64,000 bases of DNA from Haematococcus lacustris (Eukaryota; Chlorophyta; Chlorophyceae; Chlamydomonadales; Haematococcaceae), in contig JASKMD010000003.1 of assembly GCA_030144725.1 (NCBI GenBank), positions 13,066,376 through 13,130,375 on the forward strand, written 5' to 3'. A program made the translations under genes and the position numbers. Position 1 is the first letter of the stretch, and every line of letters starts with the position of its first letter. Of this stretch, positions 10,961 to 21,175 are shown piece after piece. The notes beneath the pieces were generated by a model. The model was given only the letters and a program-made list of their open reading frames with translations. It ran no database searches and was not told where the DNA came from.

Positions 10961-11577
10961 CTGGGCCTGTACACCTGCTGCCTGCTGTAAGCTGCCAGCA
11001 GCCAGGATGCGCATGGCCAAGCATGAGCTGGAATTTTGTCTGTCTGTGACCTGTGCCATGTGTGGCACGCTGAGCAGCATGTGGAACGCTGAGCAGCATG
11101 TGGCACCTACTGAGGCCACCAATCACACTGTGTGCTGCACCAGCAGCTGAGCCTGATCAGGTCAACTGGTGTCAGAGCTTCTGCTGCTGCTGCTCAAGAC
11201 CAGGGAGGCTCAGCCAGCATTGGCGGTACCCAGTATGTCAGGCATAGACAAGCACAGCCCACACAGCTGAGGCTGCTGTCGGTTGACAGGTTTGCACACA
11301 CCCACTGCCTGTTCAGGACAATGCTGGCTGCCTCCTGGCCAGGCTCTAGAAGGCACTGGGCGGTCATGGCAGCAGCCCCTGGCGAGGCCACGCCGCTCCA
11401 AGCTCTGGGCAGCAAGTCCAGCTTGCCCCGCACCAGGCAGCTAGCTGTGTAGGTTGTGCTGACGCCTAAGTGCTGGTAGCATAGCCGGACAGGCAAGGGC
11501 AGCTCTATGCGGCCACAGGGGCGCCTGGGCCCCTGACACGCTGATCAGCTGACTTGATGCAGGCCGTGCGGTGCGCC
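10961..11577. other. Transposon-like remnant, unassigned
   Basis: The minus strand at 11290-11460 has an open stretch (GVSTTYTASCLVRGKLDLL, then AASIVLNRQWVCANL) that looks coding but matches nothing I know. A 23-base GCTGAGCAGCATGTGG duplication sits at 11070-11105. No complete gene is supported. Confidence 0.3.
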
Positions 11578-13794
11578 TCATCTGGCCTGCCTCTCGCTAG
11601 GCATGGACACGTGAGCAATGCGGCGGAACTCATCACGCAGCCGGGCCGCCTCTTCAAACCTGCACCCACAGCCAGGCAGGCCCAGGCTCCATCACTGCCA
11701 TGCCATCACCTCCCACTCAGCCGGCCACTAGCACCCTCCATGGTCAGGGTCTGGGGGTAAGGGAGGGCCAGGGGAGCTGGGGGGCCTGGGCAGGGGTACC
11801 AGTGGCAGCTGTCAGGCTGGCCAGGCCACATGCGGGCAGGCAGGGCAAGCAGGCAGTTGAGCCAGGCGTGCTCTGGGGAGCTGGTGAGCAGCTGCGTACC
11901 GGCCGTCCTGCAGCGCGGCCTCCATGGCCACCACCAGCCTCAGCAACGTGCTGTGCGTCATCTCATGGTAGATGCTCTGCTGCAGCTTGTGTGCGTCCTC
12001 GTACCGCTGCTCCTGCACTGCCAGGTCCTTTTGCAGCTGCAGCATGATGCAGGGGTCCTGCGCGGTACAGGGCAGCACACACTGCCTGAGGGGGCTGGCG
12101 GGACCCAAAGAGGGTAGGGGGAAAGGGAGGGAGCTGCACAGCCTGCACCACACAGCCACTGCCACAGTCAATGGTGCGTGGTGTCTGGCTGCCTGGCAAT
12201 GGCTAAGTTGCATCCCTGCTGGTTGCTGCGGGTCCTGCACCTCAAAGCTGGACAGGGTTGCCTTGACGCTGCGTGCAATGTCGTTGTGCGTCTCAGTGCT
12301 GCGCGGGGCACTCTGCATCTCCTGGCCCTGGATAGCGGCCATCTCTGCGATGGTCTTGCGCACGTACATGGGTGCCTGGGCAGCACAGCCCAGCAGCACG
12401 TCAGCAGCGGGCTGGAGCACACTGAGCGCAGGCTCCCAGCACCTCACCAACCTGCCTGCAGGTGCGCCCGCTGGCAGGACAGACAACGTGGAGCAAGCGT
12501 CAATCACACATCAGCCATCCATGCCCAGCACTTGTGTAGCGGCCAGGAGGCAGGTGGCTGCAGGTGCCTATGCCCCAATAATGGTGATGGTCATGCCCTG
12601 ATGATGACTGTCTACACCGTTGGATTCGTCGACCGTCAAGCTACGGGGCCAAAATCCTCCTCAAGGCATGCTCTGTTGCCTAACTTGAACCTGGTCAAAG
12701 TCCTGAGCACCTCTGGAGAAGCTATCTGTCAAACAGGTGTGGTGCCATGTGCTGGTGTCTAAGCCTTGTGTTCCCCTGCAGGCAGCTGATGCCCTGGGGT
12801 GACCGAGGCCATGTGGGTCTGCCCACACTCACCCCAAACCTGACCGCCAAGTTGATCGCGTCGGAGGGTCGTGCATCCACATCCACCTCCTCCACTGGCC
12901 CCCCTCCCTGCTTGGACATGGGTGCTAGGTGGATGCGCGCATAGTAGGTGTTGGAAACAATGTCGGTGATGCGGATCTTCGTTACGCGGAACCCTATTGT
13001 GCTCAACATGTTCTTGGCCACGTCATGGGTCAGCGCTGCGCGGCAACGCAGGGAGGTGGGCAATGGGATAGGGTGCATCAGGAAATACAGGGGCAGGGAT
13101 AAGATGGTAGGGCTCAGGCTCGAGACACGTGCGCATCAGGCAGACCTTAGGCCCAGGTGATGAACAACACTCAGACCTGGATACATAGTGGCAAGCAATG
13201 GGAAACACCGCCCCATGGGGCCTGCCCCATGAGCCCCATTACAAGCAGACCCCTGCGCACTGCCCGCTGCGGTTAGCAGCCACCTACGTCGCAGTTGACG
13301 GTTTTTGTTGATTTCCTTCAACAGCGCTGAGCTTTCGTTCTCGCCTGTATCAATCAGGCGTGCAGGGAGACGAGGGTCGTAAGCAAGCGCTCAAATCGAC
13401 GTTGTCGTGCACAGCGGCAAAAACCTAGCGACGCACCAATATGCACTGGCAGCACCATATTGTGACTGTCACCCTGCCCAAGCAGACGCAGATACACTAT
13501 GCTGGTGCCTCCGGGGTTGCTTGACACGGTCACGTTGTCGACCTTGCACTCCACGTAGTCCTCGAGGCCCTGATCGTGCTTGTGATCGCTGCTGCCTGAG
13601 CTGCTCTCACTTCCGGAGCTGGCATGCACACGGGACGGGCTCTGGTTCAGCCTAGCGTAGTGATGTGGACAAACAATGGCACGTTGGCCGGAACCCGGGT
13701 TTCGCAGGGGCTGTACTGAGGTATGGGAGGTTCTCCGCTGGGTGCGTGGGCCCAAAACCCTAGAGCTAGGACCAGGTAGCAGAGAGGCAGACAT
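11578..13794 (-). CDS. BFN: Bifunctional nuclease (DUF151) with UVR-type C-terminus
   Basis: Six exons close in phase to a 334-residue protein: 13425-13794, 13288-13344, 12833-13035, 12241-12375, 11900-12057 and 11578-11659. The N-terminus (MSASLLPGPSSRVLGPRTQR) is Ser/Arg-rich, so probably a plastid transit peptide. The DUF151 core then reads LKEINKNRQLRPLTHDVAKN, RVTKIRITDIVSNTYYARIH and VDVDARPSDAINLAVRFG, followed by APMYVRKTIAEMAA. The C-terminus has two UVR-like helices (VQEQRYEDAHKLQQSI; FEEAARLRDEFRRIA). Plant BFN/BBD proteins degrade RNA and single-stranded DNA and have the same order of parts; the activity is known for the family, not shown here. No break is seen. The start is the first ATG in frame before the transit peptide. 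Introns are short and GT-AG throughout. Confidence 0.93.
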
Positions 13795-14342
13795 GACTGC
13801 TTGGGCACGCTCCTAAGCACCCAGCATCAGATCGTGCGAAACCCTCGGCTTTCATGCTTCACTCATTCTCCCTTGCGTTCGAAACTCAATAGGATCAAAT
13901 GTAAATCTACACGCAGGTAGCCACCATCGTCCAACAGTGAAGGCTAGGGCGGGTATTAGCGTGCTGGGGGCCGGCTGTGTTGGGGGGCACTACATCAGAC
14001 CCCTTACTGTCTTGCCATACCGGGGCGGGGCATTGAGGCTTGGTCTAGAGCGGATGAAAACGAGGGTACCCTAATCAGGCTAAACAAACCTTTAAACCAT
14101 TGAACTGTTCTAAAATGGAAAGCCCAAACTTTGGGCCAAAGGTCTCAGGAGGAAACATCCGGTGTTTGGGGTAGTGGATAGTACGCCGGTGGATAGTACG
14201 CCTGCTCACTCAAGGCCACAGGTCAACACCTCGGCATGTCTTGACACTGGTAGATATCTTAGATATCATAGATGTCTTGACACTGGTCCATTACTGTAGC
14301 AGCTAATATCAGATCCGCCTATCTGTGGTGTGTGCCTGATGG
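13795..14342. other. Upstream region of the BFN gene; no gene
   Basis: This holds the presumed promoter of the minus-strand nuclease gene. A short AGATATC duplication lies at 14251-14265. Nothing else is recognised. Confidence 0.4.
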
Positions 14343-14480
14343 GGTCGACTAGCTGCAGCTGGCCATCGCAGCCACTTGCGCCGCTACTTGCGCGACAGGG
14401 CCTTGTGGGGCACATGCACCCACTCCTGGCCTGGTCTGCCCGACTTTTGCATAGCAGTGCGGCCTTCCACTGATTCGCTG
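14343..14480 (-). pseudogene. Fanzor C-terminal relic (type C)
   Basis: On the minus strand the frame GRPGQEWVHVPHKALSRK, then a stop and RRKW, is a decayed match to the tail of Fanzor copy C at 19431 (GRPGQEWVYLPDKALLRK, RRKW). Only about 45 residues remain. The RuvC-III motif expected upstream is not readable. Confidence 0.65.
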
Positions 14481-14624
14481 CCTCTTGCTCTCCACAGTGC
14501 ATACTAGCGCGACCCTACTACAAGTCCCTGGATCACATTGTCACACAGACCGCCGGCTGAAACACCATTTTCTAGCCATTTTCACCAGCCTGTACAGACC
14601 GACGGGCTGCATGTTTGAGCCGCA

Positions 14625-15010
14625 AACTGAACAAACCATGTGCTGTGACATCAACTGTGCCCAGGCTGTGAGCCACAGGAGCCAGAGCAGCAGCAGTGGG
14701 GAGCAAGGCTCAGCCTCACGCATGCTCACCAAGCCACCGCTAGGGTTTACCAGGTGTGGGTGCTGCCAGCGTGCCTACTCCCACTAGACCTTGGTCTGCT
14801 TAAACTGTCGCTGCACCTACAGCATAGGCCCCTGCTGTTGCTGCTGCTGCACCCGCTGCTGCGCTGCACAATTGGCTTTCCTCCTCGGTTCCTTGCAGCT
14901 CTTGCTTGGTCATGGGCTGACGGGGGTTTGCTCCATCAACGTTGCTAGCAGCGGCTCCTTGTCAGGGCTGCACTGCTCCTGCCTGGGCCCGGGCCCCTGC
15001 TGACTGCTCT
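14625..15010. repeat. Dispersed repeat, second copy
   Basis: This is the partner of the repeat at 10560-10960, with the same block order (ACCAAGCCACCGCTAGGGTTT, AACTGTCGCTGCACCTA, a GCT run, CATGGGCTGACGGGG). It lies directly beside the Fanzor type C relic at 14343-14480. Confidence 0.55.
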
Positions 15011-15168
15011 GAGCTACCAGCAGCCGGGCTGGGCACGGGCCTACCTCACCGATCCGGCCGGCATGGCCTGCATGGCCTGCATCAGCGCTGACATACCCCA
15101 GACGCCATGGCCATGGCAGACATACTCCAGCCAGCTACTGTATGAAGCGCAAGGGACCCCTCTCAACC

Positions 15169-18100
15169 TTACAACCCCAGACCATAACCGAACACCTGGC
15201 GAATGCGCTGGAACACCTGCAGGCGCCACCCCCTCTCAGTGAGCTGCAACACGTCCTCGCTGCCAAACTGGTCAGCCTCGGGGATGCCTGTCTGCTGCAG
15301 AGTGAGCACGGTGTGACCGGGCTCCGGCTCCGCCAGGTCTATGACCACCTGCAGGGCAGCCGGGACACACCTCCTCCGCCTCCTCCTCCTTGTCAGTGCA
15401 GCCAGTCATGTGCATGATGCCAGGGAGCATGTCACTGTTTTCGTGACAGTGTTGCTAGCCGGCTAGGCCAAGCAATCGTACCAGACTGACGGTGTGAGCA
15501 GTGTTCAGCCATCGCTTCACCATTGCCTGCAGAGCCCAGAGGGAGGGTTGAATGGGAAGGGGGAGGGGGAGAGGGCCCACCCACCTGGCTGGTGACTCCC
15601 TCTGCCCAGTTGTTGAAGCGCCAGCTCATGGCCAGGCGTTTGCCGGGCTGCACCTCACTGAACTCCCCCTGCACGCCCAGAGCCGGCTGGTGTGATGGCA
15701 TGTGTGCAGTGGCACTGGCTGGCTGGACTGGCTTGGGACTGACTCACATCAGGGTCAGTGTTAAGGTCAAGGTCGGTGTAAAGGTCAGGGTCAGGGTCAG
15801 GGCTAGGGTCAGGGACAGGTCATGCCCTAGTGCACAAATAGTCACACAGCCGACACACCAGGTCATACGCACACCACATACTGTGCTGACCAAGCAACGC
15901 CTGCGCCCTGCCCCTGACCCTCGTACCTGCCCCACTGCAGCCCCAGTGCAACCCCTGCGCCCTGCCCCTGACCCTCCTACCTGGACAGCGCCGCCAAACC
16001 AGGTCAGCTTGCCTCCAGGCCGTGGGTCTATGGAGGCAGCGCTCTGCAGCAGCGGACAGCACCAGGGGTGGCGGCGAGGTGTGGTGTTCAGGGTCCTGAC
16101 CTCCCGCGTCCCTCACCCTCCTCTCCCCCCTCCCTGCCTCGCAGCTTTCCCGGCCCTCCCTCCCGCCCTCCCTGCCAGCCTTCCCTGCCCACCCTTCACC
16201 AGGACACAGTCCAGGCCAAGCCCTGCCTACTCCCTCCCCCTGAGCACCTGCCCCTGTGTGCCCTGTGCTCCGGATAACGCTCCGGATAAGGAGCTCAACC
16301 ACCCCTGGCCAACCTGCTTGGCTGCGGCCACCCTGCCTTGCTCAGCATGCCCCTCAAGCCTCATGCTGGGCTCTGCTGGGCTGCCTGCTCTGCCCACCCC
16401 TGCTGACCAACAGGCGTGAGGGGCAACAGCCCTGGTCACACGGACCTGCACCCCACCTGTGTGAACGCCTTGAAACGACCCTCCACAGTCAGGCAGTCGT
16501 ACACGTCGCCTGTCAGTAGCAGCAGCAACGGCAGCGGCGGCGGCAGTGTCAATCACAGTGTCATCATCAGTGTCAGTAGCAGCATTGGGCTGGTGGTCGC
16601 CATTCTGGGGCCGTCTAGATAAGCAGGGCGCAGGGCGCTAGGCCCGGCCTGGTGGCAGCGCAGCCCCCCTCCCCCCCCTTGTCCATGCCCACCTTGCCCC
16701 ACACCTCCCCTCCCCTGCTGCCGCACCTGCCCTGCAGTAGAACTGCTCCGTGAGGTCCAGCCGCCTCAGCCCGCCCTTGCCTGCCTTGCCCTTGCCCTTG
16801 CCCTCTGCTGATGCCACCGCCTCTGAGGTCGCCCGCCCCCCACTGCCGCCGCTGCCGCCCCGCACGGCCTCTGGGTCAGCTGAGCTGAGTTTAGGCTTGG
16901 CGGCAGCACCAGGGGCAGCGGGTGAGGCAGAGGAGGAGGGGGCGGCGGGGCCACCTGCTCGCAGCTCCGCCACAAACTGCTTGATCAGGCTGACCAGCGT
17001 CTGCATGGCAGCAGCAGCAGCAGCAGCAGCAGCATTATCAGCAGTGCAGCAGCAGGGCCAAGGTCCCCCCTGCGACCCTGGCACCCCCCAGCCCCAGCCT
17101 CCCTCTACGCCCTGGTTCGGCCTGACCCAGCCTGGCTGACCACCTCCTGGCTGTACTGCCCAGCCTGGCCTGGCCTGGCCCACCTTCTTGCCCGGCCCAG
17201 TGAGGAAGGCTGTCTTCAGCGCCTGGGACGCCGCGTCCTCCTCTGCGCTGCTGAACCGCAGGTCGGGCTCCTCATCGTGGTTTTCATCAGCCAGGTAAGG
17301 CAGGTGGATCTGCAGGCAGGCAGGCAGGCAGGCTCGGAAGAGCAGGGTCAGGGTCAGGGGCCGAGTAAGCAGGTAGGCAGGGGGGAGGGGCAGGGTCCTG
17401 GTGACACAGTGATGGGAGGGTAAGCAGCCGGGAGGCCAGGGCCATGGGCAGCTATGAGAGGGGGGTCAGGGTTGCAGCTGCCGTCCCTTGCTGGCCTCAC
17501 CTTGCCCTGGCAGGTCTTGCCCAGAGCACTGCCATGCCATGCCAGCTTGATCTCCAGCTCATATGCTGGGATGATCTTGTTCTTGCGGTTGTTGATCGTG
17601 GCCTGCAGCACACAGCTGGGTCATAGCCACCGCCTGCAGCACGCAGCCAGCAGGCCAGAAAGTGCCCCTCCCACTCCGCCCCGCCCCGCCCCGCCCCGCC
17701 CCGCCCCGCCCCGCCCCGCCCCGCCCCGCCCCGCCCCGCCCCGCCCCGCCCCGCCCCCCCTGCCCTCCTGCCCTCACCTCGCCTGTCAGGGTGTCTAGGC
17801 CAGTGATGGCAAGCTCCATGTCCTGGCCAGCCTCCACAAGGGAGGGGCCCACCAACAGCTCCGGAAGCCGCATCCGGCACCACTCGATGGCGTCCTTCTC
17901 AACCCTGGCAGTACACGGCAGCAGGTGGGGCAGAGCAGGGTCATTGTTGGGTAAAGGGCAAGCTGGGTCAGGCTGCTGCTGTGCACTGCAGGTGGTGCTC
18001 ATGGACTGACCTGCCTGAGTAGCCCGCCAAGAGCAAGGAGGACCCTGACCTTGGCTATAAAGCGGCTGTGAGACCACCCACCCATAGCCTAGCGGCAGCC

Positions 18101-18903
18101 ACATGTGGCACAGTAGTGTGCCCCTAAGCATGCTGTACTCGGCTTACATCAGCGTTGCATCAGGGCTGTACAACATGCTGTTCCCTGCACTGACTGTGCT
18201 GGTGAACCCACTCATGTGCCACACGATGTTTGTCATGCCAACTCTAGGCTGTAGCCCTGTCACAGGGGTCAGGCAATGGCTTGGGTGGAAAACGCCCATG
18301 CCATGTGCATGGGGACATAAATACATACAGACAGAACACTACCCATAGTGAGGGGACCTGGTAATGCCTTTGCTTTGGTACCTGTTGCCCGGTGGGCTGA
18401 TGAGGGTGGTGCTGACAGTGCTGGTGATGTGTTGGTGATGCTATTCTCACTGCTGCCTGCTGCCGAGGGCATTTGCTGGCTTGTCAAGGTGTGCCTTCTG
18501 AGTGGGCTGGGAAGTGCAGCCCAGCATGCATGTTAGGGATGCATGGCAAGCACAGCTCAAAAGGTACCGTGGGAATCCTGTTGCAAGGCTGTGATACGCA
18601 CTGCACTGAAGCTGCACCTTGCACCCTCCCCACCCTCTGCACCCTGCACCCTCTGCACCCTGCATGTGTGCACTTGTGGTATGCAACTGGCTGATAGAGG
18701 CACTGGTACCTGGCACAGGCACCTACCAATGCCAGCCATTGACCTGCAAGCAAGATGAGGGGTTGCATGAACTATGTGAATGGCTCCAATGCTTCCACCC
18801 TGTTGAGGATCGCGAAGCTTCTGGCATCTAGTGGACCCACATTCGTCCCATCCACGCGCTCCTCTACAAGCCACCGCGGATCGCCCTCGCCGAACTTTGC
18901 CAT
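15169..18903 (-). CDS. AHA1: AHA1, activator of Hsp90 ATPase
   Basis: Ten exons close in phase to 362 residues: 18841-18903, 18727-18743, 17778-17904, 17501-17602, 17184-17309, 16727-17000, 16457-16509, 15981-16043, 15585-15668 and 15169-15348. AHA1 binds Hsp90 and stimulates its ATPase. The N-terminal domain starts MAKFGEGDPRWLVEERVDG, then VNGWHW split across the 17-nt second exon, then EKDAIEWCRMRLPELLVG and INNRKNKIIPAYELEIKLAW. A Gly/Ser/Ala/Lys-rich linker follows. The AHSA1/START-like domain has LTEQFYCRAGDVYDCLTVEG, WRFNNWAEG and, at the end, TGIPEADQFG and RGWRLQVFQRIRQVFGYG. Length and layout are normal for the family. Intron 2 holds a sense-opposed Fanzor relic (18013-18530). Intron 3 holds a CCCCG minisatellite. 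Confidence 0.95.
17676..17758. repeat. (CCCCG)n minisatellite in an AHA1 intron
   Basis: About 16 CCCCG pentamers lie in the intron between the third and fourth AHA1 exons. A similar shorter tract occurs at 26341-26402 in the helicase gene. Confidence 0.95.
18013..18530 (+). pseudogene. Fanzor tail relic (type A) inside AHA1 intron 2
   Basis: The plus strand at 18013-18120 reads PAKSKEDPDLGYKAAVR, a decayed match to the copy A tail (PAKGKEYPGLGYKRLRDK). The downstream bases 18180-18310 match the 3' flank of copy A (1200-1290), including GTTTGTCATGCCAACTCTA and GGGTCAGGCAATGG. Bases 18345-18530 match 57800-57985. It is antisense to AHA1 and does not touch an exon. Confidence 0.65.
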
Positions 18904-19430
18904 CTCTTATTTGCCGGGCCGCACTTATTCGTAGCCGGACACTCGCCTCCTTGTCAAGCAAGTCGTGGGATTGTTTGTTTGGCAATGACACCTAGATGGC
19001 CGTCAGAACGAAGCTGTACTAAAAGCGCGAGTTTTGAACTCTTATATAGTGGCGTTCGTCCATGCAATGAACAAGAACCATAATACACCATGCTTTTCTG
19101 TCCAGGGTTCAGATAAGCCTCAGCCGTCAGTTGCTCAGCCATCAGCATTCTATACAATAGCCGTATCCCTCCTTGATGCGTCTTTCAAGTTTTGATCCCT
19201 ACAGCCCTCATGCAACTCATGAGTTGTAATCAAACACAGGCTGCGAGATCGCTGTTGTAAAGGCTACTGATAGTGTGCCTAGTGCCCACTTCAGCTCAGC
19301 CTTCTGGTGTGTGTGCCTCCAGGTCTACTACTAGCAAGAGCCCTACCCTACTCTATAGCTCTTACTCACACACATCCCCTTTGTGAGGGGTTTGGTATCT
19401 TGTTTTCTTGGATTGTCTTGCTGTAGCTGG
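18904..19430. repeat. AHA1 promoter region and 3' flank of Fanzor copy C
   Basis: AHA1 starts at 18903, so its promoter lies here. Bases 19190-19325 (TTGATCCCTACAGCCCTCATGC, then TCAGCCTTCTGGTGTGTG) recur at 41750-41835, suggesting a shared element end. A 30-base block near 19083-19112 (ACACCATGCTTTTCTGTCCA) also occurs inverted at 36707-36735 beside Fanzor copy B. Confidence 0.55.
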
Positions 19431-19812
19431 CTATTGCCGCCACTTGCGCCGCCACTTGCGCAACAGGGCCTTGTCAGGCAGGTACACCCACTCTTGGCCT
19501 GGCCTGCCTCGCTTTGGCATGGCTGGGCGGCCTTCCCAGTAGCACAGCTCAGTGGGGCGTGGGCCTGGGCCGACTGCACAGCGGCGGATGTTTAGCGCGG
19601 CTGACACGTCCCGGTCATAGAACCTGCACATGGTGTGGGAGTTGCATGAAGTCAAGTCATGTGCCATGTCATGTGTCATTTCATGTGGGATATGTTGCAG
19701 CCATGCACATGTGCAGTGTCTGGTCAGTGCTTACCTGATGTTGTGGCTTGTTGAGCTCATCAAGCCCCTGACTTGGCAGCGCTTCGCCTTGCTGTACACT
19801 GGCCGCAGCCAC
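19431..19812 (-). pseudogene. Fanzor-like protein, copy C, C-terminal exons only
   Basis: Two minus-strand exons, 19735-19812 and 19431-19623, join in phase (ATC AG|G TTC). The product reads WLRPVYSKAKRCQVRGLMSS, TSHNIR, then the RuvC-III-type motif FYDRDVSAALNIRR, and ends TELCYWEGRPAMPKRG, GRPGQEWVYLPDKALLRK, RRKWRQ and a stop. The DRDxxAALNI signature is the third catalytic segment of TnpB/Fanzor nucleases. The Cys pairs of the zinc ribbon that normally precede it are replaced by Ser (GLMSS). No RuvC-I or RuvC-II exon is visible up to 20500, so this is a 5'-truncated copy. Confidence 0.75.
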
Positions 19813-20518
19813 CTGCATGGACACATGGGGAAATGCACATTTGTAAGATCCATTCCTTACCTTCCCAATCTTGACCCTACCCAGCCGCCTTGACTCCACC
19901 ACCCCCCAACACAACCCATGCAATGAACAGTGATTTTGAGGTGGCTGGCCCGGAGGAAATGCTGAAGGGGGGGCCCAGTAGCAGTGGTGGTAGAAGAGGG
20001 AGAGTTACTGCGCTACAGGACGAGGCGAGACTGGTATTCATGGTCTCGATATATTTTTATAATTAACCCCAATGCCACTGAGGCAATGGTCTTAGGAGTG
20101 TCGTATAATCGTAGTCGAGTGTGTGAGGATGCTGGTCTATCCATATGCGTGACATGTCATTATATGCACATGACCAATGCTAAGCCCATGACGTCGACCT
20201 GGTGATGTCGAGCACTCCCGAGCACTCCTGAGCTGCACCATCAGGTGTTGCAGAGGATGTGGGAGGAGCAGCAGCAGCTGAACCAGCAGCACCTGGAGCA
20301 GTGGGACCAGGGGGCAGGCGGCAAGGTCTAGGCGCCTCTTTGGAGCCTGATGTGCCTGCTGGCCGGCTGCTGTACCCTAGTGCGAGCGTTTGAATGCACA
20401 CGCAGAGTTCACTTTTCAAAATGAAGCCTGGCAGCTACTAGGATACAGGTTTACCGCTACTAGGTCATGCACAGCACCACAACGCGCCACATGCACTGTC
20501 CCACCAGCTTCGGATGAA
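19813..20518. other. Intergenic between Fanzor copy C and the helicase gene
   Basis: No convincing exon. It should contain the helicase promoter. A CGAGCACTCCCGAGCACTCC duplication lies at 20208-20230. Confidence 0.4.
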
Positions 20519-21139
20519 ATGGGCTACGACGACGAGGATTGGGACGACGAGGCTTTTGCCGCGATTGATAACCTGGTCAGCAAGCACAAACAAGCGCGAA
20601 GCAGTGGAGCGAGTGACGGCGAGCGCGCTATTGCAAATGCCGTCCTCACCTGGTGGCTTGGACACTCACCAGGGCTGCAGGCTGCTGTGCAGGTGCCCAA
20701 GGACAGGCTGGCAGCGCTGTCATCGGTAGCTCCACACTGCCAGTGTGGCAACCCAGCCATTCCACCAGTGCAGTTTGCCTGCCTGCTAGAAAGCATGCAG
20801 CCCATGCAGCCCAGCCCATTCCGCCAACATCATCAGCTGCCCCAGACCGTGGCAGTGGGAGCAGCATGCCTGCAGCCCACCCACCTCCTTTCGTGGTCCC
20901 AGGCGCCCGCCAGCTCCCGCAGCCTGCCCAAGAGCCCACTGCAGCCCCAGTGCTGCTTGGCGCTGAGCCACGGGCACCAGACAAAGCGGCACACCCGCTG
21001 CCCAATGCGGTGATGCACCACCAGCCCCAGCCTCAGGCCCTGGGGCACGCAATGCCGGGCCAGCCTTTGCCTGGTGCAGGGCCTGGACCAGGCAACAGCT
21101 TTGAACGCTTCAATTGTAGACACGCCCTCCCAGCCCCTG

Positions 21140-21175
<36 letters not shown>

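Noticed and set aside
17905..18840. AHA1 lacking its N-terminal NxWHW segment
   Set aside because: A first scan found no WHW motif, but the 17-nt exon at 18727-18743 and the first exon at 18841-18903 restore it in phase.
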